Origin: Spirochaetaceae bacterium
Lineage (GTDB): Bacteria; Spirochaetota; Spirochaetia; DSM-27196; Salinispiraceae
Direction: 5' to 3'
DNA length: 6,903 nt
Assembly: GCA_007129335.1 (NCBI GenBank)
Contig: SKVS01000163.1
Location: 1-6,903 of the forward strand
The notes beneath the pieces are model-generated. The model was not told the DNA's origin. It did not search any database and saw only the letters and a program-made list of their open reading frames with translations. A program made the position numbers and the translations under genes. Of the stretch, positions 1 through 5,495 are shown in pieces (position 1 is the first letter of the stretch; the number at the start of each line of letters is the position of its first letter).

Positions 1-54
1 GGTTCCATACTGGAAAACCATTTCAAGGTGCAGGATTACACAACGAGGAGTTAG
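1..54 (+). CDS. possible C-terminal tail of an upstream gene
   Basis: Reading from base 1 in the first frame gives an open stretch of 17 codons ([17 protein letters not shown]) ending in TAG at 52-54. That is two bases before the next ATG and overlaps its GAGGAG ribosome-binding site. Such stop/RBS overlap is common inside operons, so this may be the end of a gene transcribed together with the CoA-transferase. The stretch is too short to assign to a family. The third frame, which is that of the CoA-transferase, is also open across these bases, so the coding call is weak. Confidence 0.25.
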   Translation, partial: GSILENHFKVQDYTTRS

Positions 55-56
55 GC

Positions 57-1616
57 ATGGCAAAAAATAAAATAGTAACTGCCCAGGAGGCAGTTTCCCA
101 CATTCCCTCTGGGGCTGTACTGGCTACCGAAGGATTCGTAGGTAACGGATTCCCGGAAATGTTAGCCGTTGCTCTGGAAGAACGTTTCAAAGAAACAGGT
201 GCACCAAGAGACCTTACCCTGGTATATGCAGCCGGTCAGGGCGATGGAAAAACCCGTGGACTGAACCACCTGGCCCACGAGGGGCTGGTTAAGCGGGTAA
301 TCGGAGGCCACTGGGGCCTTGCCCCGGCGTTGGGGAAAATGGCAATTGATAATAAAATTGAAGCGTATAATCTTCCCCAAGGCTGTATTTCCCACCTGTT
401 TCGGTCTATTGCCGGCGGCCGTCCCGGGCATATAACCCATGTCGGTTTGAAAACCTTCGTCGACCCGAGAAACGGCGGGGGAAAAATGAACAGCAAAACC
501 ACCGACGATGTGGTTGAACTTATTCAGCTCAAGGGAAAGGATTACCTATGGTATAAATCTTTCCCGGTAAATGCGGCATTTATTCGGGGAACATCGGCTG
601 ACCCCAACGGTAATATTTCCATGGAAAAGGAAGCTCTCATTCTTGAAAACCTCGCTATTGCCCAGGCAGTCAGGAATTCCGGCGGAATTGTCATTGCCCA
701 GGTAGAACGGATTGTAGAAACAGGTTCCCTAAATCCACGGGATGTCGTTGTTCCAGGAATTCTGGTTGATTATGTAGTTCAGTCGACCCCGGAAACCCAT
801 TGGCAGACCTTTGCCACCCAGTACAATCCCGCATATTCCAGCGAAATCCGCATTCCTTTAAAAGAAATGAAAAAAATGGGAATGTCCGAGCGGAAAATCA
901 TTTGCCGCAGGGCAGCCATGGAGCTGGAAGACAATTCCATTGTCAACCTGGGAATCGGCATGCCCGAAGGGGTAGCCATGGTAGCCGCGGAAGAAGGCAT
1001 TATGGACGCCATGACCCTTACTGTAGAACCAGGGCCTATCGGCGGTCTTCCGGCTGGCGGTCTTGATTTCGGAGCTGCATCGAACTCCGAATGTCTGGTT
1101 GATCAACCTGCCCAGTTTGATTTTTACGACGGAGGCGGACTTGACCTGGCCTTCCTGGGCCTGGCTCAGGTGGACAAGGATGGAAACTTGAATGTAAGCA
1201 AGTTCGGACCAAAGTTTGCCGGTGCCGGAGGATTCATAAACATTACCCAGAACGCCAAGAGGGTGTTCTTCCTCGGAACCTTTACCGCAGGGGGATTGGA
1301 AATTGCTGTTGAAAACGGCAAACTGAACATCCTGACAGAGGGAAGTGTGAAGAAATTCGTAGACACCGTGGAACATAAAACTTTCAGCGGAGAATACGCA
1401 AGCGAAACCGGACAACCGGTCTTGTACATAACCGAGCGCGCGGTTTTCGAGCTCACCAAGGATGGGTTATTGCTCTCAGAAATAGCTCCGGGAATAGACC
1501 TTGAAAAGGATATTCTTGCTCTTATGGAGTTCAAACCTATAATTAAGGGACAACCCAAGCTCATGGATCCAAGAATATTCCAGGACGGGGTCATGGGAAT
1601 TAGTCCAAAGCAATAA
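57..1616 (+). CDS. pct: propionate/acetate CoA-transferase (Pct/YdiF-type, family I CoA-transferase)
   Basis: This 519-residue cytoplasmic enzyme moves CoA between an acyl-CoA (typically acetyl-CoA) and a free short-chain acid such as propionate, butyrate, lactate or a 3-hydroxy/3-keto acid. Alpha-like and beta-like CoA-transferase halves are fused in one chain, at the usual Pct length (about 520). Visible landmarks are an N-terminal [10 protein letters not shown] block (25-34), [12 protein letters not shown] (from 84), [10 protein letters not shown] (136-145), the active-site segment [11 protein letters not shown] with E324, [13 protein letters not shown], and FINITQN (393-399). From memory, the catalytic glutamate of Clostridium propionicum Pct is also numbered 324, and the overall resemblance to that protein is strong. 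The residue after the glutamate is Pro, where I recall Ser in that enzyme. The start is chosen for GAGGAG six bases upstream, since the frame stays open to the window edge. A hairpin terminator follows. Substrate preference cannot be read from sequence. The downstream genes suggest C4 acids. Confidence 0.93.
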   Translation: MAKNKIVTAQEAVSHIPSGAVLATEGFVGNGFPEMLAVALEERFKETGAPRDLTLVYAAGQGDGKTRGLNHLAHEGLVKRVIGGHWGLAPALGKMAIDNKIEAYNLPQGCISHLFRSIAGGRPGHITHVGLKTFVDPRNGGGKMNSKTTDDVVELIQLKGKDYLWYKSFPVNAAFIRGTSADPNGNISMEKEALILENLAIAQAVRNSGGIVIAQVERIVETGSLNPRDVVVPGILVDYVVQSTPETHWQTFATQYNPAYSSEIRIPLKEMKKMGMSERKIICRRAAMELEDNSIVNLGIGMPEGVAMVAAEEGIMDAMTLTVEPGPIGGLPAGGLDFGAASNSECLVDQPAQFDFYDGGGLDLAFLGLAQVDKDGNLNVSKFGPKFAGAGGFINITQNAKRVFFLGTFTAGGLEIAVENGKLNILTEGSVKKFVDTVEHKTFSGEYASETGQPVLYITERAVFELTKDGLLLSEIAPGIDLEKDILALMEFKPIIKGQPKLMDPRIFQDGVMGISPKQ

Positions 1617-1640
1617 AGGTTTTTTTGAGAAAATTTATAG

Positions 1641-1680
1641 CCGGTCTCTTCCCCGTAAGGAGGGAGACCGGGATTTTCCT
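1641..1680 (+). terminator. Rho-independent terminator after the CoA-transferase
   Basis: CCGGTCTC (1641-1648) and GAGACCGG (1664-1671) form a perfect 8-bp stem around a 15-base loop that can pair further (TCC with GGA). ATTTTCCTCTTATT follows. The U-tract is interrupted, so strength is moderate. The position, 25 bases after the stop codon, fits the end of the CoA-transferase transcript. Confidence 0.65.
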
Positions 1681-1696
1681 CTTATTCCTGTAAAAA

Positions 1697-1796
1697 GTGT
1701 ACCGCAGCTTGTAAAAGCCCCCACAGGTGGCTGTTCAGAAGTCTACTACCACTGTATATGGGGTAGTTTTACTGTGTTTTACAAGCTTCGGTACAC
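1697..1796. repeat. 100-nt imperfect inverted-repeat element
   Basis: The arms 1697-1716 (GTGTACCGCAGCTTGTAAAA) and 1777-1796 match as reverse complements at 19 of 20 positions. After a five-base left-hand bulge (1717-1721), CACAG (1722-1726) pairs with CTGTG (1772-1776), which directly adjoins the right arm. Inside, ACTACC (1745-1750) pairs with GGTAGT (1762-1767). The whole can fold into one long branched hairpin or cruciform. No transposase and no target-site duplication are visible. It lies between the upstream terminator and the regulator promoter. It could be a miniature inverted-repeat element, a dispersed palindrome, a structured RNA or a double-strand roadblock. I do not recognise its family. 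Confidence 0.75.
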
Positions 1797-1848
1797 CCAG
1801 AAAATGACAGCTTTTCTATATTTTTTTATCTATTTGGGGTCGAATGAT

Positions 1849-1877
1849 TTGAGATTAGTTCGCATATATGCTACTAT
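1849..1877 (+). promoter_or_regulatory. extended -10 sigma70 promoter for the TetR gene
   Basis: TTGAGA (1849-1854) is followed by exactly 17 bases and TACTAT (1872-1877). A TG one base upstream of the hexamer (1869-1870) makes it an extended -10. The predicted transcription start is near 1884, so any TetR start codon upstream of about 1884 would not be on this transcript. Confidence 0.5.
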
Positions 1878-1884
1878 GGCGGAA

Positions 1885-2496
1885 ATGACCAAAAAAATGA
1901 CGAACAGACAAAAGCAGGCCCTCCAGACCCGTTCGCTACTCTTTGAACACGCAATAGCCTTGTTCAGGGAAAAAGGGTATGACGCGGTAACCGTAGAGGA
2001 AATAACCCAACGGGCGGGAACAGCAAAGGGCAGCTTTTATACATATTTTCGCACGAAAAGCGACATCATTATCGAAGAATTTCAGGCAATTGACGACTAC
2101 TACGCAAAGTACCAGCGCAATCTCAAGCGCTACACATCAGCAAAAGAAAAGCTGGTTGCCTTTACCCGGGCCCAAATGCGCTATGTCAGGGATGAGGTAG
2201 GTATCGATATGCTCAAGATCCTGTACTCCACCAACATCATGGATCCCTTTGCCAACAAGATTCTGATTAATCCAAAACGGTTCCTTCACGAACTGGTAAG
2301 GGAAATTATAACCGAAGGGCAGGAGAATGGTGAGCTTCGAACCGATCTGGAATCAGATGAGCTTGCCCTCCTGTTCAACCGGTCCATGCGGTCGATTTTC
2401 CTCGACTGGGCCATAACCAACGATGGCTGGGACCTGGTTAAGGCCGGGGTGAGTTACTGCGAAACAATCCTCATACCAGCTCTGGAGAAAAAGTAG
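1885..2496 (+). CDS. TetR/AcrR-family transcriptional regulator
   Basis: This is a predicted dimeric DNA-binding repressor of about 203 residues. The N-terminal TetR domain is clear: helix RSLLFEHAIALFREKGY, then the helix-turn-helix VTVEEITQRAGTAKGSFYTYFRTKSD (about residues 35-60). The C-terminal two thirds is helical and divergent, as expected of the ligand-binding domain. The frame is open back to a GTG at 1774, but that codon lies inside the inverted repeat and would add an unusual 37-residue hydrophobic extension. ATGs at 1876, 1885 and 1897 give the normal TetR length of about 200. I place the start at 1885 because the predicted promoter initiates near 1884; 1897 is the main alternative. 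No good Shine-Dalgarno precedes any of them. Among acyl-CoA genes, the likely ligand is an acyl-CoA or short acid and the likely targets are the TGACC palindromes at 3875-3989. This is inferred from context only. Confidence 0.88.
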   Translation: MTKKMTNRQKQALQTRSLLFEHAIALFREKGYDAVTVEEITQRAGTAKGSFYTYFRTKSDIIIEEFQAIDDYYAKYQRNLKRYTSAKEKLVAFTRAQMRYVRDEVGIDMLKILYSTNIMDPFANKILINPKRFLHELVREIITEGQENGELRTDLESDELALLFNRSMRSIFLDWAITNDGWDLVKAGVSYCETILIPALEKK

Positions 2497-2502
2497 CACC
2501 CC

Positions 2503-2940
2503 ATGGAAATTTCAACGAATACGAAGGATTACCGCCATTGTACCGAAGAGAAAGTTCGGTACGATGACCTCGATACCTACAATCACGTGAACAACAAGGC
2601 TTTTCTGACCTATATCGAAGACTCCCGGGTACGGTATCTCAGGGATGTAGCTTTATTCGAAGATCGGGCCAGCGACCTGGAAGGTATAGTCATTGCCCGG
2701 GGAGAAATAGACTACCTGGCTTCCATTCTCTACGGAGACAGGGTAAAGGTTTACACCCGGTGCTCCCGGATCGGATCGAAAAGCTACGAACTCCACTCGC
2801 TCATTACCGCAGAAAGAGATAAAACCGAAATTCTGGCCGCAAAATCGAGGGCCATTGTGGTAACCATACACCGGGAATCGGGTCAATCCCAGGAAAACAA
2901 CCAGGAAACCGTCCAGGCTATTCGAAAATTCGAAGGCTAG
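2503..2940 (+). CDS. hotdog-fold acyl-CoA thioesterase (4HBT/YbgC-FadM-like)
   Basis: This 145-residue cytoplasmic single-domain hotdog protein is predicted to hydrolyse acyl-CoA to free acid and CoA. The family signature is near the N terminus: VRYDDLDTYNHVNNKAFLTYIEDSRVRYL (about 18-46). D24, just before HVNN, corresponds to the catalytic Asp of 4-hydroxybenzoyl-CoA thioesterase relatives. The length fits the family (130-150). The last 20 or so residues are polar (SGQSQENNQE) and likely a loose tail. The start lies six bases after the TetR stop, with GGAG at 2484-2487 inside the end of that gene, so the two are almost certainly co-transcribed and probably translationally coupled. Its role may be relief of CoA sequestration or removal of a regulator's acyl-CoA ligand. 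Chain-length specificity cannot be told from sequence. Confidence 0.87.
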   Translation: MEISTNTKDYRHCTEEKVRYDDLDTYNHVNNKAFLTYIEDSRVRYLRDVALFEDRASDLEGIVIARGEIDYLASILYGDRVKVYTRCSRIGSKSYELHSLITAERDKTEILAAKSRAIVVTIHRESGQSQENNQETVQAIRKFEG

Positions 2941-2951
2941 AAATCCGAATA

Positions 2952-3815
2952 TTAACCGCTGTAGGAGTGAAAACCAACCCCGGTTTTCTGGCCCAGCTTT
3001 CCCGCCTGTACATACCTTTTCAGCAGAGGACAGGGTCGGTACTTATCATCTCCCAGATCGCTTTGAAGAGTTTCCATAATGTGCAAACACACATCCAATC
3101 CAATGAGATCAGCCAGGGCAAGGGGGCCCATTGGGTGGGCAGCTCCCAACTTCATTGCCTCATCGATATCCAGGGCCGAACAAACTCCCTCAGCCAAAAG
3201 AAATACTGCCTCATTGATCATGGGAATCAGAATCCTGTTCACCACAAATCCCGGTGAGTCGTGCACCTCAATAGGGGTTTTGCCGAGCCGGTTTGCAAGT
3301 TCCACTGCGGTCTGTGCGGTATCTTCCCCGGTGCCCAACCCGCGGATAATTTCTACCAGACTCATAACCGGTGCGGGATTAAAAAAATGCATACCCACGA
3401 GTCTAGATGGATTTCCCACTGTTGCCCCTAATTGGGTTATGGGGAAGGTTGAGGTATTCGATGCAAATATGGTTTCTTCCGGAGCATATGTGTCCAGGGC
3501 CTGAAAAATTTCTTTCTTCACGGCAAAGTTCTCGTGGACTGCTTCAATGACCAGGTCAGTTCCCGCAACCATCTGAATTTCAGTAGTGGTTGTAATCCGG
3601 GAAAGGATCTGCTCAAATTCCTGCTGGTCTATAAGCTGTTTCTCCAGTAATTTGCCCAAGCCTTTGTTAATTATTTTCATTCCCCGTTCCAAGGCAGGCT
3701 GATCGAGATCGCATAAGATTACCTGAAACTTTCCTGCGCAAGATGCTACCTGGGCAATGCCTGCACCCATAATCCCGGAACCGACAACACCGATTGTGGT
3801 TAACTCTTTTCCCAT
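2952..3815 (-). CDS. hbd: 3-hydroxybutyryl-CoA dehydrogenase (3-hydroxyacyl-CoA dehydrogenase)
   Basis: This 287-residue cytoplasmic NAD(P)-dependent enzyme interconverts 3-hydroxyacyl-CoA and 3-ketoacyl-CoA. The N-terminal Rossmann domain carries GSGIMG (12-17) and an acidic residue at the end of beta-2 (D36, favouring NAD). The active-site set is complete: SNTS (119-122), GMHFFNP with catalytic H143, E155 in the LVEII segment, and N193 in FVVNR. The C-terminal dimerisation domain has GAAHPMGPLALADLIGLD (224-241). The length matches stand-alone Hbd proteins (about 282-287) and there is no fused hydratase domain. The C-terminal motif reads GQKTGVGFHSYSG, a slight departure from the usual GRKTGRGFYDY type. 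GGAGGG lies five bases before the ATG. The gene is convergent with the thioesterase (11-nt gap) and divergent from the thiolase, sharing a control region. It supplies acetoacetyl-CoA to the thiolase, or reduces it in the synthetic direction. Confidence 0.94.
   Translation of the reverse strand: MGKELTTIGVVGSGIMGAGIAQVASCAGKFQVILCDLDQPALERGMKIINKGLGKLLEKQLIDQQEFEQILSRITTTTEIQMVAGTDLVIEAVHENFAVKKEIFQALDTYAPEETIFASNTSTFPITQLGATVGNPSRLVGMHFFNPAPVMSLVEIIRGLGTGEDTAQTAVELANRLGKTPIEVHDSPGFVVNRILIPMINEAVFLLAEGVCSALDIDEAMKLGAAHPMGPLALADLIGLDVCLHIMETLQSDLGDDKYRPCPLLKRYVQAGKLGQKTGVGFHSYSG
2970..2987. other. small hairpin within the 3' end of hbd, possible weak terminator
   Basis: AAAACC (2970-2975) and GGTTTT (2982-2987) form a perfect 6-bp stem with a 6-base loop, 30 bases past the thioesterase stop. 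The gap between the convergent genes is too short for a terminator, so plus-strand transcription probably ends inside hbd. The stem is A/T-rich and no T-run follows, so termination here is doubtful. Confidence 0.25.
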
Positions 3816-3874
3816 TTTTTCCCTCCGTTGTTTTTTTCCTATGGCACCGGCTGCACCTGCTGAAAGATAAGATT

Positions 3875-3900
3875 GTTTAAATGACCATAGTCACTTAAAC
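3875..3900. promoter_or_regulatory. 26-bp palindromic operator in front of hbd
   Basis: The half-sites GTTTAA-A-TGAC-C-A and its mirror T-A-GTCA-C-TTAAAC match at 11 of 13 base pairs. The core is TGACC-AT-AGTCA (3882-3893). It lies across the predicted start region of hbd and overlaps the edge of its -10 box, which is where a repressor would block transcription. The size and symmetry suit a TetR dimer. The neighbouring TetR protein is the inferred ligand. Confidence 0.65.
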
Positions 3901-3926
3901 ATAAATCTGATGATCAATACTCGCAA
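3898..3926 (-). promoter_or_regulatory. predicted hbd promoter
   Basis: On the minus strand, TTGCGA (3926-3921) is followed by 17 bases and TATGTT (3903-3898), each matching four of six consensus bases. The leader to the ATG at 3815 would be about 75 nt. The operator core begins four bases beyond the -10. The boxes are moderate matches, but spacing and position are good. Confidence 0.45.
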
Positions 3927-3939
3927 CAAAAATTTTTTC

Positions 3940-3967
3940 TTGACAATACATAAAACCTGGATTTATT
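3940..3967 (+). promoter_or_regulatory. predicted thiolase promoter
   Basis: A perfect -35 TTGACA (3940-3945) is followed after 16 bases by TTTATT (3962-3967); TATTGT at 3964-3969 is an alternative with an 18-base spacer. The A/T-rich tract AAAAATTTTTTC lies directly upstream and could act as an UP-like element. Transcription would start near 3975, just before the second palindrome. Confidence 0.55.
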
Positions 3968-3977
3968 GTGTTTCTAA

Positions 3978-3989
3978 TGACCCTGGTCA
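3978..3989. promoter_or_regulatory. TGACC-CT-GGTCA operator at the thiolase transcription start
   Basis: This is a perfect 5+5 palindrome with a 2-base centre, in the context AATGACCCTGGTCAATGAC. It shares ATGACC-N-T-R-GTCA with the hbd-side operator. A further TGAC half (3991-3994) follows directly. The location, right after the -10 and before the ribosome-binding site, suits repression. Confidence 0.6.
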
Positions 3990-4019
3990 ATGACTAGAAC
4001 CATCTTAAGGAGTAAACTC

Positions 4020-5279
4020 ATGAGTTCAGTTAGCATTCTTGGCGGGTACAATACCCAGTTTGGATCCTTTGTCCAACGGAACAAGGAAACCGGAGAGATC
4101 ACCGACACGAAAAGTTTGTACGAACTAATGACCGAGGCTATCCAGGGAGCGGTTCAAGACGCCCAAATTGATCCGAAGGAAATTGACGCAATTTGGGTAG
4201 GTTCATTTGCCCCCGGATTGTTTACCAACCAAGATCATTTGGGACCCTTCGCACTGGAAGCATATCCGGAAGCCTTCCGTTTTAAACCAACCCAGAGGGT
4301 AGAAGGAGCTTGTGCCAGTTCTTCTATGGCCATTCTCAATGGAATCTACGGTATCGAGAGTGGACGGTATAAAACCATTCTTGTTGTCGGAGTAGAAAAA
4401 ATGAACCTGCTCAAAACCGCCGGCGTCACCCACGCTCTTGCGGGTGCATCTTTCTGGCCGACTGAGGGAGCCCAAGGAATGACCTTCCCTGGACTCTTTG
4501 CAGAATATGCCAAGGGCTACCAAAAACACTATGGATTGTCCGATGAACAATTACAAAAAATGCTTACCACCGTCGCGGCCCTCAACTACCGCAATGGAAT
4601 TGAAAATCCCCTTGCACATTTTGGAAAAGGCGGCCCAGCCGACCGGAATGGACTGTTCACCTCCGAAGCAATAATTAACATGCCCGATGAGAAAAACCCC
4701 ATGGTAGCTGAACCCCTGCGGCTTCACGACTGCTCATTGGTTACCGATGGTGCAGCAGCCCTGGTTCTGACCACAACCGAACTGGCAAAAAAGAAAAAAT
4801 CAGCAGTTGTAGAATTTGCTGGAATTGGCCACACCACCGAAAGGCTTGCCACTAAGGACCGGAAAAATATGCACGAACTGGTTGCAGGCAAGCAGGCGGT
4901 AAATCAGGCATTTACCGAGGCAGGTATTGGTGCAAAGGATCTTCAGGCTGCAGAGGTTCACGATTGTTTCACAATTAACCAATTACTCTGCACCGAAGCT
5001 CTGAGTCTGTCCCAGGATGGAAAAGCAGGCCAGGACTATGTAGACGGCAGATTTGTCGCCGATGATCACTGCCCGGTGAACCTGTCTGGAGGCTTGAAAT
5101 CCAAAGGTCACCCCGTTGGAGCAACCGGTGCATCCATGCACGTTCTTTTATACAAACAAATGATTGGTCAGCCCATTGGTTTGGCAAGAAAGGCCGGATC
5201 TCCGGAAGTAACCGCTACCTTAAACGTAGGAGGATCCGGGGTTACCAATTCAGTCACCGTATTAAAACGAGTTCAGTAA
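4020..5279 (+). CDS. thiolase, SCP2/SCPx-type (acetyl-CoA C-acetyltransferase / 3-ketoacyl-CoA thiolase)
   Basis: This 419-residue cytoplasmic enzyme cleaves 3-ketoacyl-CoA with CoA, or condenses two acyl-CoAs. Active-site landmarks are GACASS with nucleophile C98, HDCF (314-317), GGLKSKGHPVGATG with H364, and NVGGSG (402-407). HDCF replaces the NEAF-type loop of classical thiolases, and Asn stands where classical enzymes have the second catalytic Cys (CxG). In SCP2-type thiolases the HDCF cysteine is thought to take over that role. The start at 4020 is preferred over an ATG at 3990 because AAGGAG sits seven bases upstream and the extra ten residues would be encoded next to the operator. No SCP2 sterol-carrier domain is fused, and no DUF35 partner of the kind found with archaeal thiolases lies nearby. 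The gene is probably co-transcribed with the permease. Acetoacetyl-CoA is the likely substrate given hbd next door, but longer 3-ketoacyl-CoAs are possible. Confidence 0.9.
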   Translation: MSSVSILGGYNTQFGSFVQRNKETGEITDTKSLYELMTEAIQGAVQDAQIDPKEIDAIWVGSFAPGLFTNQDHLGPFALEAYPEAFRFKPTQRVEGACASSSMAILNGIYGIESGRYKTILVVGVEKMNLLKTAGVTHALAGASFWPTEGAQGMTFPGLFAEYAKGYQKHYGLSDEQLQKMLTTVAALNYRNGIENPLAHFGKGGPADRNGLFTSEAIINMPDEKNPMVAEPLRLHDCSLVTDGAAALVLTTTELAKKKKSAVVEFAGIGHTTERLATKDRKNMHELVAGKQAVNQAFTEAGIGAKDLQAAEVHDCFTINQLLCTEALSLSQDGKAGQDYVDGRFVADDHCPVNLSGGLKSKGHPVGATGASMHVLLYKQMIGQPIGLARKAGSPEVTATLNVGGSGVTNSVTVLKRVQ

Positions 5280-5304
5280 GAATCCATAACGCTATTTTTC
5301 CAGC

Positions 5305-5329
5305 GAGTCTCCTGGAAAACCGGAGACTC
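5305..5329 (+). other. 8-bp hairpin after the thiolase gene
   Basis: GAGTCTCC (5305-5312) and GGAGACTC (5322-5329) form a perfect 8-bp stem with a 9-base loop, 25 bases past the stop codon. No T-run follows, so it is not a canonical intrinsic terminator. It may protect the 3' end of the thiolase message or form part of the permease leader. Confidence 0.55.
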
Positions 5330-5455
5330 ACGAACCTTAAGAAGTCAGGAGGTTACATAACGAAGGGTAGCCCCTTATACCGCGTATCGTGAACCTGAGA
5401 GCAAAGAAAGCAGTCCGGTCCAATGGAATGCACATCGTGCTCCACACCCACTCAA
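5330..5455 (+). other. long leader before the permease with an orphan Shine-Dalgarno
   Basis: This stretch holds no convincing gene. AGGAGG at 5347-5352 is a textbook ribosome-binding site, but no ATG, GTG or TTG follows at usable distance. The AGGTT beginning at 5350 could pair with AACCT upstream (5333-5337) or downstream (5392-5396), allowing two alternative folds. AAGGG-TAGC-CCCTT forms a small hairpin starting near 5363. The best promoter-like pair, GTTACA (5352-5357) and TATACC (5376-5381), is weak. Known riboswitch consensuses do not fit as a whole. Confidence 0.35.
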
Positions 5456-5471
5456 GAGCCCTTAAGGGCTC
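5456..5471. repeat. 16-bp perfect palindrome in the permease leader
   Basis: GAGCCCTTAAGGGCTC is fully self-complementary with no spacer and ends 24 bases before the permease ATG. It overlaps a direct repeat, GCTCCACAC, at 5439-5447 and 5468-5476. It could be a protein-binding operator or, in RNA, a hairpin close to the ribosome-binding site. It is unrelated to the TGACC palindromes. Confidence 0.6.
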
Positions 5472-5495
5472 CACACACTACGGAGGATTTAAACT

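Noticed and set aside
858..1415. Minus-strand frame of 185 codons inside the CoA-transferase gene
   Set aside because: It is a shadow of a strongly conserved enzyme gene on the plus strand, with no ribosome-binding site or family features.
1774..1884. N-terminal extension of the TetR protein starting at GTG 1774 (or ATG 1804)
   Set aside because: It begins inside the inverted repeat, has no ribosome-binding site, encodes an atypical hydrophobic stretch before the HTH domain, and lies upstream of the predicted transcription start.
1885..1902. Autoregulatory operator at the TetR start (TGACC and TGACG)
   Set aside because: These are direct repeats arising from Met-Thr codons. No inverted GGTCA partner is present, so they do not form the palindrome seen before hbd and the thiolase.
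2921..2934. TTCGAA-AA-TTCGAA repeat at the end of the thioesterase gene
   Set aside because: It is a short low-complexity coincidence within codons, with no positional logic as an operator.
3990..4019. Thiolase start at ATG 3990
   Set aside because: It overlaps the operator and lacks a Shine-Dalgarno. ATG 4020 has AAGGAG at ideal spacing and begins at the normal thiolase N terminus.
5357..5389. Small peptide after AGGAGG starting at ATA
   Set aside because: ATA is a very poor start codon and the frame gives only about ten codons with no recognisable content.
5342..5400. T-box or TPP riboswitch (AGGGT...ACCGCG and GTGAACCTGA fragments)
   Set aside because: The T-box core would need AGGGTGG and ACCGCG nearly contiguous, but here ten or so bases intervene. 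The TPP-like fragment lacks the partner CTGAGA helix in the right order. No terminator or sequestering fold matches either family.
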